Part shown: in pieces, positions 23,600-35,304 of the stretch
Layout: each line of letters starts with the position of its first letter
Numbering within the stretch: the stretch's first letter is position 1
From: Gremmenia infestans
Lineage: Eukaryota > Ascomycota > Leotiomycetes > Helotiales > Hamatocanthoscyphaceae
DNA length: 64,000 bases
Direction of reading: 5' to 3'
NCBI GenBank assembly: GCA_032629725.1
Contig: JAFEVB010000019.1
Location: 372,001 to 436,000, forward strand
The notes under the pieces: generated by a model
Told to the model about the DNA's origin: nothing
The model's input: only the letters and a program-made list of their open reading frames with translations
Databases searched by the model: none
Made by a program: the position numbers and the translations under genes

Positions 23600-24848
23600 A
23601 TCGATATAGATGTGTGTAGTGAGATAATCTGAAATGAATTGAGAAGTTGAATTGAAATGGGGTTAGAACAATAAGCATATCGGATCATCGGAACAAGAAG
23701 AAATAGAAATTTATATCCGCCATTCCATCTTATAATGGTCCTGTAATCATTTGATGTGTTTGCCAGAAGGATTATGAAAGCCACCCTTGGCTCTTGGCAG
23801 AAGACCACCGTTTTTGCTCACCGGATGACTGACCTTGACATATAACATATGAAAGGATTGCGAGAACTATTTCCGGCAGAACAGTGTCGTAGAAATAGAT
23901 GAGACTGGCATCATTGAGATCACATTGTGTTATGATATATACAGGATTTCTACTAAAAACATAAAACTGTTTATTCTTTAGCATTATATATATGCTTATT
24001 ATTCAAAATTTCTATACTTAAAATTTGTCCTGAGATCACGCTTGTTATAACTTATAAGCCCCTACAGCCCAACTGACTTGAATCACGATTTTGATTAATC
24101 AAAAGCTTTATTACTCTATCTCATTACCTGACACTAATTCTTCTTTTATGTCTCTATTAGGTAATAGAATTACAAATTTCAAAGCTTGCTTAATACAGGA
24201 CGTTCACATTTGCTAAAAAGAAAACATTGAAGCCAATAAAAAAGGGGAGACCGACTGTTGGTAATAAAGTCCTTCCACACAGCTTAGCGATTGCTGCGTT
24301 CCGTAGTAAGTAGAGGTTGACTGAGCCTTGATACTCAGCCTCAATTAAACAGGAAGGATGGTATACTACTTTATACAGATCTTCAGATAAAATTCAGGCG
24401 AGTAGAATATATATTTAGGACTGTCATATTCGCTTCGCGCCTTGTAGGCGCGTCAAGTGGGAATCGCTTGTAATCTTCACCTTGCCTTCAGCACAGAAGA
24501 TCAATCTAATCTCAGCTATTATGCTGGTGCTTGTTTCAGAATTCATACGAGCAGGATGTAGGGTCTAGGAACTGACCAGGGGCACGTCAGGTACGGCCGT
24601 AACCACTCCTATGAGCAAGGATCAACACTTAGCAGTTCGTTATTAATGGGAGAGTAGCGGGTACACAGTTTTATATACCTGAAAAGTCTAGCAAATGATG
24701 GGGGAATAGGTAACAGTGCTTAGTGGGGAACGTGGTTTAGCTGGCGTCCCCTGAGGTTACTTTACCTACAGCGTTCTCTTTATGGAATGTCTAGCAGTAG
24801 TACACTTTCGGTTTATACGAGTTTGAAACGCTACTGCTCTGTACATTC
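23600..24848. other. AT-rich intergenic region, nothing recognised
   Basis: About 1.25 kb lies between the start of the Cys-rich gene and the 3' end of the lectin gene. It is AT-rich, with no open frame of convincing composition and no recognised repeat or RNA. Confidence 0.55.
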
Positions 24849-26054
24849 TTACTCTCCACTCTCCAAGTTGTTTCCAATTGAACTAGGCATCAAGACGGCA
24901 ACATCTTCCAGTTCTGGTTTACCCCGTCCATTCTTTTCCCACACTACGACAAGAGTTCCGTCTGCTGGGTCGCCAGCTGCCAAATCGAGCAATTTAGTGG
25001 TATAAGCCTTACTGAAAAAACTATAACGAGACGTATTTAGCACATACAACCAATCCATCTAAAGCCAGCAAGGTTAAATGGCAGAAGGAGAAGGGAAAAA
25101 GTACCTGACACTGTTATCGCTATTGGTCACCAGGGTCCACCGCGCATATGGATCCGCAGAATTTCCTGGAAGTCCACCATAGACTGAAGCATGTCCATCC
25201 GAGGGATTCTCACCGGCAGTAAGATCTAAGACAAGTAAGTAAGACGATAAGGGATCGTAGAGACCGGCACATACTACTAGGGGCTGTAAGATAGGAGTTT
25301 GTTTGGGTGTTAAAGATTATTGAGGCTCCATCTCCTACTGATGCTATTTGCCATGATTGATGAGTGTAGGCGGCTGGCGTGGCGGTGAGATTGTAAGACC
25401 TGTGTGCAGAACACTTTTAGACTCTTAAACGTTTGGAGTTTTTGGCTGGTGATTTGGGGGACGGTGTTGCGGGGCGGAGAAATGGGGCTTACCAGCATTC
25501 AATGGTGGAACCATTAAGGTTGTTTCCGTGTAACCTAGGTAATAATCGGTCAAAAGTTGTTCAGAAACGAAAATGCCCAGGAACATTAAGAAGGTTTCTC
25601 TAGTAAAGATACCAACTTCCGTAGAGTGGGTAAGGCATCTTCCCCCTAATACGTACTGATCGAGTGCTGTGTTGGTTTCTGCATTGATAATACGATACGT
25701 TCCAGGCGTGGTGCTCGACGGTGGTACTCCAGTAGATGTTGATGTCAATAAGGACGAGCCGGTCGAAGAAGACGAGCTAGTCACAAAGGTGAGAGTAGAT
25801 GAAGCGACTGCAGTCAGAGACTGCGAAGGCGCTGAGACACTTTTGTCTTTGTGCGATGCGGAAAGTCCACCGCCCACGCCTCCACCGATTGCAGCTCCTA
25901 ATACCACAAGAACAAGTGCAAACACTATCCAAAATATACGCGGTAAGAGCCCGCAGATACGATATGGTGCCGATATTGGTGTTTGCGTTGATATTGGGGG
26001 ATGATCGGGGTATTTGTTGCCGTATAGGGGAGTTTCCAGCCTGTGATGCGGCAT
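24849..26054 (-). CDS. Membrane-anchored lectin with a ricin-B-like beta-trefoil domain
   Basis: Five exons: 26054-25657, 25534-25493, 25399-25275, 25225-25105, 25020-24849 (285 aa), phase-consistent; exon 2 is only 42 nt. A cytosolic N-terminus of about 35 residues precedes one transmembrane helix (IFWIVFALVLVVLGAAIGGG), making a type II topology, then a Ser/Thr-rich stalk. From about residue 115 the sequence resembles a ricin-B-like trefoil: GTYRIINAETNTALDQ, SWQIASVGDGASIIFNTQTN, ARWTLVTNSDNSVSFFS, TKLLDLA. Exon 2 contributes HGNNLNGSTIECW, with an N-glycosylation site. The expected role is binding of a glycan outside the plasma membrane. The ligand cannot be told. Carbohydrate binding is inferred from fold; the Q-x-W repeats are degenerate. 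Confidence 0.75.
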
Positions 26055-28487
26055 GACTTCAAGTCCCTAGAAGTTGTCAGAACAGGCTTTCTCAGATGAA
26101 ACAGACCAGGGAAGTAATTTATGGCTGTTGAACTGTTCAGAAGTGTCCATAGAGTAGGAGCCATCTCGCGAGACAGTTTCAAGCATGTATGGAGCAGAGA
26201 TTCCTGCTTGAATGATTATGGAGTACACCTACAGGCTGATCCCTGGTATCAGGTATGAGCCCACTCATAGCAGGGACTCTGAGAATTGGTTCTTCTGTAG
26301 AGACAAATGCGGTGTCGCTTGGACAAAGACAAGTCGTATAGAACAGCAACTATTCAATGTCAATATGAACTTTCGACGGCAGGAGGAATTGGTTTTTGGT
26401 AAAATTAAAGAAAGGAGATGCCAGGTATGGATAAATTCAGCCCTACATCTTGTCATACCGTGGGGGCAAAGCCGTGCACATATCATATTTGAAGTATCCC
26501 TGCCACGCGTAATTGTGAACATCAAAGCTCTATGACTACTAGGCCGATATGAATGATTCGAGCTCTATAATATTGTAAGCTAATGTAGAATAAATACTAT
26601 TGATAGTAAGTAATATGAACTTAATATATTAAAAGCAATAAGTGCAAGTAAAATGGTGTGACTGTAAGGTTGATAGTATGCATTAGTCTAATTATAAGCG
26701 TGCCTAGATCTATAAAAAGTACACTATTCATTGGCAATGACGGTTCCTTGAAAAGCTACTGGTGACCTTCAGGTAAGTCCCTTACATACCATTTTGATCA
26801 AAACTTATTTGGTTGATTGGTGAGAAATTTGCCCCCTAAGAACAACTCTATAGTACCTATATACCAAAGTCTTTCAGAATGGGGGTGGATCGAGGTGAGC
26901 CTGAAGATAAAGGCTTGTTTACTTACTACCTACCTTAGGTTTCAAAGGAACGTCGTACATATTTCCAGTACGATCCACAGGATCAGCCCCAACCTACAGT
27001 AATGTCAGAGTTGTTTTGGTGCGACACTAATCTGAAAATTTGCCAACAAATACGAGCAAGTATCGAATCAGAACACATCCCCGTAAAGACCCCATGCTAC
27101 AGTAAGCGCCCTGAGAATGAAAATCTGGGGGTCTCGAAATAATTTGGGGTTTCTCGGTTAGAGTTAAATCTTCCAGGTAATCGGGTCGCCCCCACTATGT
27201 TTCCCAACCTCCACCCCCAGATAGAGGTTGAAAGAAGGTAGGGGAAAAGAGTTAGAGATGTAAGGCTTTCACCGGTATTGCACATAAATCTATTTAGCAA
27301 GTAACTCAGGAAAAGAAGTTTACTTACAGCTTTGGATAAGCTCTTCTTTCGCGTCCTTTTCAAGTACCATTCTAGTTGGCACCACTGCGTTGATGGTATT
27401 ACGGTATAGGGCACTTTCTTACATTTGGATCCGAAGACCAGGTTGTGGTCGCAGATTCTTGGATTATAGTAAAGGCCTTTATAAAATTAACTCTAAGAGC
27501 GAGCAAATATGCATGTTTAGTTGCATGCATTTTAATAGCTGACAGCTGACTTAAAAGTGTAACTATTTGTTCTCACTTAAACTACACCTGGCTTATATTA
27601 GTACTTTACCTAATCCCTTATCCTGAAGTATTGACAGGATAAATTATGGGTTCTTTCTATAAAAATCTCCGCGAGAAAGTATCTTGTCATTCAGATTAAG
27701 GGGCTGGTACAAATTCTGAAATCTATTGTTTGGCGAGGAGATTGCACTAGGACCTGGCAGCCGGCCGGGATATTTGCAAAAACTAGACAAAAAGCTTCTT
27801 ATCCTCTCCAGAAGCTAAATCTATCACTTCTAGGCCGCGCCATCCGAACGGCACGAGAGTGTGCAGTAGGGTCACTCATGCTTATAGTACTACCAGCTAA
27901 TAGTAATAAGTTGAGAGGAAAGTGAAAGGTTCAGGCCACGATATTCTACGCCTCGCCTGGCTGCATTAATTGAGATTGTACAGGTTCTTTTGCGGAGGTC
28001 GAAATTGGGGGCCGGTTACGGACCACTATTTAGACTCCTTCCCTCAATTTGCATCCACTAAGGAAAGAAGTTACAGCTTAGGTGGCGGCATTTGATGCAG
28101 AATCATGGCCCGTTGGAATAAATTCTTATTCGAGCTTCCAGCATCCAGCTCCTGTTTTGAAAATTCCAGTATTCGAATCCCAGAATGCAAATAAACGAAT
28201 GGTTAGGCCTGCTTAGTTATACGTTGTCAGATATATTAGAAATAAAAATAGGTTATTGATCTACGTGTATGTTTTCATAACTAGTTGCATGGCTAATAGT
28301 GCTTCTATTAATTCCAGCCGCAATGCGGGAATTGATCTAATGTCCAGGAGGATGAATAAATGTATCCACCCCCAGCATGTATTGATGTACATTGCAAAGT
28401 TTCATTGGGAACAGAGTTTCAGTAATCGTTATCTTGGACCCATGTTTTCAACAACTTCTATGCCTATTCAGTTCTTGTGTCGACGAT
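26055..28487. other. AT-rich gene-poor region
   Basis: About 2.4 kb with no supportable gene. Open frames are short, and none has recognisable motifs or splice continuity. A perfect 8-bp stem with a 9-bp loop lies at 27618-27642. Composition (TA-rich stretches near 26560-26700) is typical of decayed, possibly RIP-affected, fungal DNA, but no element boundary was seen. Confidence 0.5.
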
Positions 28488-29461
28488 ATGTCTTCAACAG
28501 ATAGTAAGGTTGACTCTGTCATCGCCATTTCGGTGGCGATGATTGCAGTTCTAGCATTATCTATGATTCTAAGGTTACATACGAGGTTATTCATAGTGAA
28601 ATGGATTGGGTTCGATGACACTCTTATTATGATAGCTGCACTGATTGCATTGGTTCAGGCAATTACTCCTATGATGGGTAAATCTTTCAACTACCTGAAG
28701 TTTAAAAGTAGCTAACGGAATTCCAGCTACCAAATATGGATTAGGAAAGCATTACACAGAGCAGAAATCAGAGTGGGCGAGCCATACACCAAAATCACTC
28801 TGGCATCCTCGCTATCATACAGTGCTTCCGCCATGTTCATCAAGCTTTCTCTCCTGTCGTTCTACCTCCGACTATTACCAAACAACAATTTCTCTAGAAC
28901 CATCGTTTACATAATCATGACAGTATCTGTGATTTTTGGAATTGGAAGTATCCTGGCCGCTGGGCTTCAATGCATCCCAATTGCTAGTCTGTGGAATGCC
29001 ACCATCAAGGGAAAATGTATCGACGTCAACTTGTTCTATTTTGCAAACGCAGCTCTGAATATCATCACCGATACAATCATTTACGGCATGCCTATTCTAA
29101 CTTTATGGAGACTTCAACTACCAATGATCCAGAGAGTTGGCCTTTGTGTTTTGCTTGGACTAGGGGGGTTCACTTCTCGCGACACAGCATCCCTCTCGGT
29201 TCCGTAGTCCGCCAGGAAGGAGGTGGAGTTGTAAATGGAAGGACGAATGTCACGACAATTACAGGACAAGGGATCGATAACAATAGCGAGGAGTTTATTA
29301 TGGGTGGGAATGGAGGCATGATGATAGGAAAACCAGGCATTATGCAGAGTACGGTTGTTAGGGTGGATTATGAGGATGTGGAGTCTAGGGGAGATGGGAA
29401 AGGTGGTGCGAGTAGTAATGGGAATAGTATGGATGTTAAGCGGACGCAGCATCAGGTCTGA
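28488..29461 (+). pseudogene. Broken Pth11-like / rhodopsin-type integral membrane receptor
   Basis: The ATG at 28488 starts a seven-helix fungal receptor-like protein: helix 1 (DSVIAISVAMIAVLALSMI), the WIGFDDTLIMIA block, an intron from 28679 to about 28727, and ATKYGLGKHYTEQ. Near 28765-28775 the frame must shift by one base to reach TKITLASSLSYSASAMF, then FIKLSLLSFYLRLLP, helices 4-5 and ALNIITDTIIYGMPIL. At about 29160, after LLGLGG, the sequence jumps into another frame that reads RHSIPLGSVVRQEGGG and the C-terminal tail. The segment expected to code helices 6 and 7 is missing, and splicing cannot restore it. The family includes the rice-blast receptor Pth11. This copy should be non-functional. 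Confidence 0.75.
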
Positions 29462-30131
29462 ATATATTTTGACTGATATGTGTTCTATTTTCATATGACA
29501 GGATATCCTTGTCTCTCGGGGATGGACAGAATCCTTGGAGATCGAATGGGATCTGACGGCACCCATAGGCACACGACAATAGATTTATCTGCAAAGCACA
29601 GTCCAACCGAGCTGTACCCCGTCTGAACATGCGCCGGACAATTCCCATTTTTGTCTCCAGCAAGACATTAGAGTACCCCGTAGATATAGTTCAATTGCAT
29701 CAATTGCAAAATCTCTGCCAAGGCCTACTACCTAGTAGCTAATCAGAAAGATCGAGTTGGACTCTAGCCGGCGCAAACACCAACAAAACGCAGCTCAACA
29801 TGCTTCAATTGATTATATATACAGCGCGGATGCTATGCAGTCTAATCAAAGCGGTAGTCTCCTAGAAAGTGTATCTTATTGAAAGCAAAGCAGCCGTTCA
29901 CCTGGTCTGGATTGAGGTATAATAGGTCAACGATCTGAAAATTTAAATTGAAGCGAAATACGTAGAGTAGAACCCATCAGTGGAGCTTTTTTTAGACTTG
30001 GCATTTGAAGGGGAAAATTGGGAAGTGGTTCTTGGCTTCCGATACTCGTGTTAGAAGTTAGCCTAGTTTGACTTACTATCTTTGCCACAAAGTTGGCTAC
30101 TGCCTACGAGCAGTTCTAAGCTTCTTATTCG

Positions 30132-30343
30132 ATGCCTCGCTTCCACATGGATCATTCAGAAGCCATGGCCCTCCACAATCCCAAAATCCAAGAGAATGAA
30201 ACGGAGCACTTCTCGATACGGGAGTTCACGGATGGTTCGTACGAAAAGGCCGCCAATTGGATAGGAAGATGTACGCTTTGATCCTGAACGCGGGAGGAGG
30301 CGAGGAACTTGGGAGGTTTAGGTCGATGCTAGTAGACTCGTGA
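30132..30343 (+). pseudogene. Frameshifted protein-coding fragment, unknown family
   Basis: From the ATG at 30132 a 49-residue frame has protein-like composition (NPKIQENETEHFSIREF, SYEKAANWIGR) and then stops. The next frame continues sensibly (YALILNAGGGEELGRFRSML) to a stop at 30343. One frameshift near 30269 would join them. No family is recognised. It may be a chance pair of frames, but the compositional continuity suggests a gene relic. Confidence 0.3.
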
Positions 30344-30717
30344 ATCTTGCCAAGGACCAACGAAACCAAGAGGTGGCACGCTTAGTAACGGCACGATCAG
30401 CGCTCCCCATGGGGAAATGGGGCTCTTCCCCATTATCATAGCGTCGCGTATGCACTTCCGTTCATCATGACTAGTGGTAGTGAACGATTGATGTTCCTTG
30501 AACTAATAATTACTTGCATCTTATTTTAAATCTAACTATCCCACTAATTTTACTCCATTGTGGTATGTCCCGCACTGCTGAAACAGCTTAGATCTGATAA
30601 TTACAGGGCCTGTAAATGCCCCGGCTTAGGAGTTCTACTTTATAATTGGATTTATCTTATGCTTTTTAGAATCAGTAGCTCTATACTAGGGTAAGAGCCA
30701 GTCAAATCGATAAGAGT

Positions 30718-30742
30718 CTATCTATCCACGCTAAGTAGTAGG
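30718..30742 (+). repeat. Member of a diverged dispersed repeat (copy A)
   Basis: A 25-bp core matches 22 of 25 positions with 41761-41785 in the same orientation. TATACTAGG lies about 30-45 bp upstream in both places. All three differences in the core are substitutions. This is probably the remnant of an interspersed element. Confidence 0.45.
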
Positions 30743-31436
30743 ACAGTAAGCTTAAGAAAAGGGCGAGTATAGTACTATTTGTAAGTTGTCCCCCTTGATG
30801 TACTTCTTCCACATCCTGATATCACCAGGAACCATATCTTTGTGACAAATTTGCATGCTATCTCGCAGTCTGTGTATATGTCTGCATTTGTGTAGAGACC
30901 GAACGTAAGGATTTGACACGGCAATTTGTTAGCGGTTACCTACCTATATCACTAGCTGTCAGCCCATCACTAGCTACCTAATCTGCGCTCGGCCCCTGAA
31001 TAGACTCACGGGTATTTTTCGAGCGATCGAGCCCCCTTTGATAATACACTTGTCTCACGTATTACCAGTAACCATATCTGCGGTACCAATTCGTTCGCAT
31101 ACTACTCGCTATGCCTATACGGTAAGTCTGTGTAGGTTATAATAGGTATCAAGGGAGAATATTTATTAATGCATTTTATTCCTAATTAGCACCCCCAAAT
31201 GTCATATGGAAAGTCCTTAATCTACTTAGGTACAATGGTCCCCTCGGGGCAACAACCCATCTTTGGGAAAGGAAACAATTGCAACAATGGGCTTGAACTA
31301 GATCAGTTACGAAATGTTTGCACGACCTATAAGTAACATATTGCGTATACTAATAATACTATCCTACAACGCCAACACTGTGAATAACGTAACAGACATA
31401 TCAACCCTAATTTGTAAAGTATCAAACCAGCTCTCC

Positions 31437-33935
31437 TTACGCCGCCGCAGCATCCGCACAAACCGCCCTAATCTCTTCCCCCAACTCCACATCTTCCACG
31501 GCAAACTCCGGTTCGACAACCACAAGTTCATCCATCAAATCCGCCAAAAACTCGCACCAGAAATCCTCCCCGGAAGCCTTGAACGCCCAATTCGCATCCA
31601 AGTAATCCGTCGCGCCAGGTTGAGCAGCCGTTCTCCAGAATTGGGAGAAGTATTGAACCCCAGCGAAATCTCCTGCGTTGCAGACGGAAATCTTCTCCGG
31701 TTCGGGGTGTGGGGTGTCTCTGGCTGTCTTTAAACCCATCGATTCTCGGAACCAATCGAGGTTAGAACGCTTTTTCATTTCGACTTCGTAGGTAGCGTTG
31801 TAGCAGTTTTTGCCCGTGGCCGATTGCTGGGCTGTAAGGGCTGCAGATTTGATCATCGCATCTCTTAGACTGGTTGCATTATATTGGCTGCTCTTAACAG
31901 TTACGTCTATCTCGCCGTAGGATAGGGAGTTGTCTTCAATGAAGGGGATTTGACCTATGGACACGGTGTCGGTTTCTGAACACTTGGTTACGGATGTTGT
32001 CTGCGTGACGGGCGGACAGAGCTTTTCGAGAGCTGAGGATATGGATGTGTAGAGCGCGGTGCCAGTCAGAGTCCCGACGTGAACGGGTGAGGAACCTGCT
32101 TGTACGGATGCGGCGGCTGCCTGGGGAAGGCAACCCGGGATTGTGGTGCAGGAGTCTTCGTTCACTACCACGGGGCTGCAGACTTGGCACAATGCCGAGT
32201 TTGTTGTGGCGGGTCCCAGCGCTGTGTTGGTGGTGATAACTGCTGTAGCGCCCGGCATGCTTTTGTAGGCACAGCTTGCATCTGGTCCAGTTGCCGTTGC
32301 AAGGTCGGCTGTAAGAATAGGGAGTGTTGAGGAGTTGCAGAGGCAAAATGCCTTGTCGACGCCCTCATCTGGATCAGCTTCGTGCAGGGTACAAGATGGG
32401 GCTGGCGTTGGAGCTGGAGCCGATGTCACTGGAGGCGAGGCTCCTAATGTTGCGCAAGCTGCAGCAGTTGGAGCTGCTCTTTTGATGTGCGAGTATTTGG
32501 CGTCTTCTCTTTTTACGATTTGGCGGGGAACATTCAAGTGGGCGTTGTGGTAGGCAATGATGGCTTGTTCGCATTCATTTACTCGACTTTCAAAGTCGCT
32601 TGATTGGGAATTCCGAAGGTTTCTGAACTCAAAGAGAGGAACGGCGCGATTGCTGGTTCCTTGAAGGTTTTCCAATGCTGTACCGAGAAAGCCGATAGAC
32701 TTGTCGATGATTTCATCGAGAGTAGTGAGCGCATCAGGTACAGTCCCACCTTGAATACCGTTAATCCAATCGGAAACTTTGAGCGACTGAGGCTGATTAT
32801 TAGATGAACTGGTAAGAGTGAAGGTTTGTCCGTCCATCTTCGTTCCTGTCACTGGCGCTTGAACCGTTCCGCTGCAATAATCTGTGTCGATGCTAGATAT
32901 ACAAGTCAGCTTAGCTATTTCAATATGTGTCAATAGCTTACACAACATTGGTACCATCATTCTTATAACAAGCAAGAACCTTTACGATGTCGTAGAGTGT
33001 ACCAGGAACTGCTCCCTTTACCTGAGCGAAAATGGTAGTAAAGTCCGATCGAGGCATAATAGTAGTTAACATCTTCGGGCTCTCATCTACACCGAAAGCC
33101 TTAGCTGACTTCGCATAAGACATAACGAGCGAAAAGAACCCTAGAACATCATCCTTTACGGCTGTCGATGAAATCTTGTTTGGGCTACTCTGGAAGAAGT
33201 CTTTTGTTACGGAAACCATCCGTTGAGAGACAAGACCTCGCGTGCCCTGCGCATTGAGCTTTGGCAGTAAAGGATGTTCTTGGTTTGCAGTATTCTTAGC
33301 AAACAAGTCGCTAATCGCCTCTAGAGGTAACGGCGCCGTGACCTGAGGAGCCCATGTGATAGCCCCAGAATCTCCACCTGCATCCGGCGTGATAATCTTC
33401 CAAGGATTACAGGTACTTTGATCGATATTAAATGAATTAGGGTTCATCTTAGTAGACGGATCCCAAGCTGCCTAGAGCCAGGCCATTAGTATGTTTACCG
33501 TCAGAACTCCCAACCACCACTTACAAGATCCGCCGCAATAGCAGCAGCAGCTTTCCCCGCATCCCCAGTCCCGATCTTCACTACTCTACCATCAATGATA
33601 TACTCAGCATCAAGCACATCAGCATCCGACTGCGTATCCGCCGTCAGTGCCCAATTCTGCCCCTGACCTCGTCCGGCAACCATCTTCCCCTTCGACGAAA
33701 ATGTAGACTGTTCATCGCAGTTTCCTGAGACGCTAGAGAAAAGAATGGCACCGGTTTCGAACTCGACGCCGATTCCGGCTGATTTGTCGCTAGTGGGACC
33801 GTCGGAGGTTGAGGTTTCCAAGCCTGTCTCATCGTCTGGGCAGGAACCGATGCCTGCTGCTTTGGTGATAGGTAGAGAAAGAAGGAATGGGAGCAAGGCT
33901 AAGGCTTGCGATGGAGAGATACTAAAGAGATGCAT
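31437..33935 (-). CDS. Large secreted protein of unknown function with Kex2-like sites
   Basis: Three exons: 33935-33525, 33471-32942, 32892-31437 (798 aa), phase-consistent. A clear signal peptide (SQALALLPFLLSLPITKA) precedes GIGSCPDDE. The first 140 residues (NWALTADTQSDADVLDAEYI, GTGDAGKAAAAIAADL) are followed by a domain with CNPWKIITPD, SPKMLTTIMPRSDF and LACYKND. Two Lys-Arg sites at about 441-442 and 451-452 flank a short peptide and could be cut by Kex2. After them come a Pro/Ala/Thr linker and a Cys-rich domain (CTLHEADPDEGVDKAFCLCN, SALCQVCSPVV, EKLCPPVTQTTSVTKCSETD). I recall this as a widespread uncharacterised family of filamentous fungi, but no enzymatic motif is visible. Processing into two chains is inference. 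Confidence 0.82.
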
Positions 33936-34068
33936 GATGAAATGTGATGTAATCTGAATGATTGTGAGAAGGAAAGCGAACTTGAAAGAATGAATAACTC
34001 AGTTATCAAGGAGTGACTATGAATGAAAGATGATGGAAATGCACTTTTTGACAGTTACAGACAAGTAA

Positions 34069-34075
34069 TTATATA
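34069..34075 (-). promoter_or_regulatory. Candidate TATA box of the large secreted protein gene
   Basis: TATATAA on the minus strand, about 135 bp upstream of the ATG at 33935, a plausible core-promoter position. Confidence 0.4.
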
Positions 34076-35304
34076 TGAAGTATCAAAGGAAGGAATGAAG
34101 TACAATTACAAAACAACTGTTGGCAATGCCCCAATCCTAATAGCTGTGAATCAACACATCATGCACACAGTCGAGAGGCACATTGAAGCGATGAGATGAG
34201 TTATCCGGGGAGGCCAATGAAAGAACCGCATTTCTTCAATCGCTCATTAGAATATCCATCCTGAAGATCATATCTGACCAGAGAGTTGCGCAGTTCTTCG
34301 AAAATAGTAAAAATATTATCAAAATAAAGTTATTATTCACAGAAGTTCTTCTCGGTAGGATCCGAGTTTCCCAGCTCGGCTGGGTTTCTTATATCACCTC
34401 AGCACCATGGCACTGCCCTGCGTGCTTGTGGGGGCGGCTGTACTGTTATTTCTCACACGAGTCTCTAAGAAATGCGAGACAAAGGTCTAAAAATATGCTA
34501 AAAAGGCTTCGCTATACTTGACTGTAGTTGTGCGGCACCGACGTCTAGCTCGTGGACTTTAAGAATGGGGGCTCCGCGGGCCAGGGCGGCAAGTAGGATT
34601 ACTATGTGTAAGGTAACGCACGCTTACCCGCATGCTCAGGCTGTAAACTCGTAGCCGCAAGCACAAGGCTACTGTTCGGGAGTACTCGTAGCTGGCCAAG
34701 AAAAAGTGAGAATATTTACAGAAGCCAGGCATTCCAATTAAACCTTTTATCTTCGGTGTTTTCCCTTCGAGTTTGGAAAGAGAGGTCATCGTCTTCACCC
34801 ACATGCATACCTTTCACTAAAAAGAGGGGGGGATGGGGGGGCGGGGGGCGAGGGGGTGGGTTTGTTGATTCGGTCAGCATCCCGGTGGTGATCGCATTTA
34901 GAAGTCGTTGCAGGCTGCACAGCGTGTCAGCGCTGCTTTGGGATCACCACCTTGAGCCATGCTTACCAATGTAACCCTGGTTGTCTCTTGATAACTTTAA
35001 CATTCATTTATTATTGGACCAACCTGTTATGCTCCTTTCCCCAAGGCTTGAGCGCTTAAATATGGCCTTCTAAGGACAGCTGCATCAGCATCTCCATTAG
35101 CCAGCCGTTAGCCGCAGAGTGTGCCTCTGAGGTGCTGCATCCGCAGTCTACACAAGCTAAAAATCGTACCAGCCTCGCAGGTCAGCTGTCCCAGTTGTAT
35201 CCTTCTACCCATTAAATTCATCGAGTCGTGCGAGCGGGAAACCTGGCAATCAGCTATCACCAGATCCTACAGTCAAATGATTACCCTCAACTTGAACTCA
35301 CAAC
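34076..35304. other. Intergenic region between divergent genes
   Basis: About 1.2 kb of divergent promoter sequence for the secreted protein and the F-box gene. It contains a strong G-rich tract at 34826-34860. No other element was recognised. Confidence 0.55.
34826..34860 (+). other. G-rich tract, strong potential G-quadruplex
   Basis: Five guanine runs (about 7, 7, 6, 5 and 3) are separated by loops of one to three bases, about 450 bp upstream of the F-box gene. This is the strongest quadruplex motif in the window. Confidence 0.65.

Larger units (their letters stand above)
29462..31436. other. Gene-poor AT-rich region with relics
   Basis: About 2 kb without an intact gene. It contains a frameshifted relic (30132-30343), a short palindromic C/G cluster near 30408-30440, and one member of a diverged repeat pair (30718-30742). 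The rest is TA-rich. Confidence 0.5.

Noticed and set aside
27618..27642. 8-bp stem with 9-bp loop
   Set aside because: Short hairpins of this size are common in AT-rich DNA and nothing links it to a function.
28160..28190. TTCGAATCC resembling a tRNA T-loop
   Set aside because: No matching acceptor, D or anticodon stems surround it.
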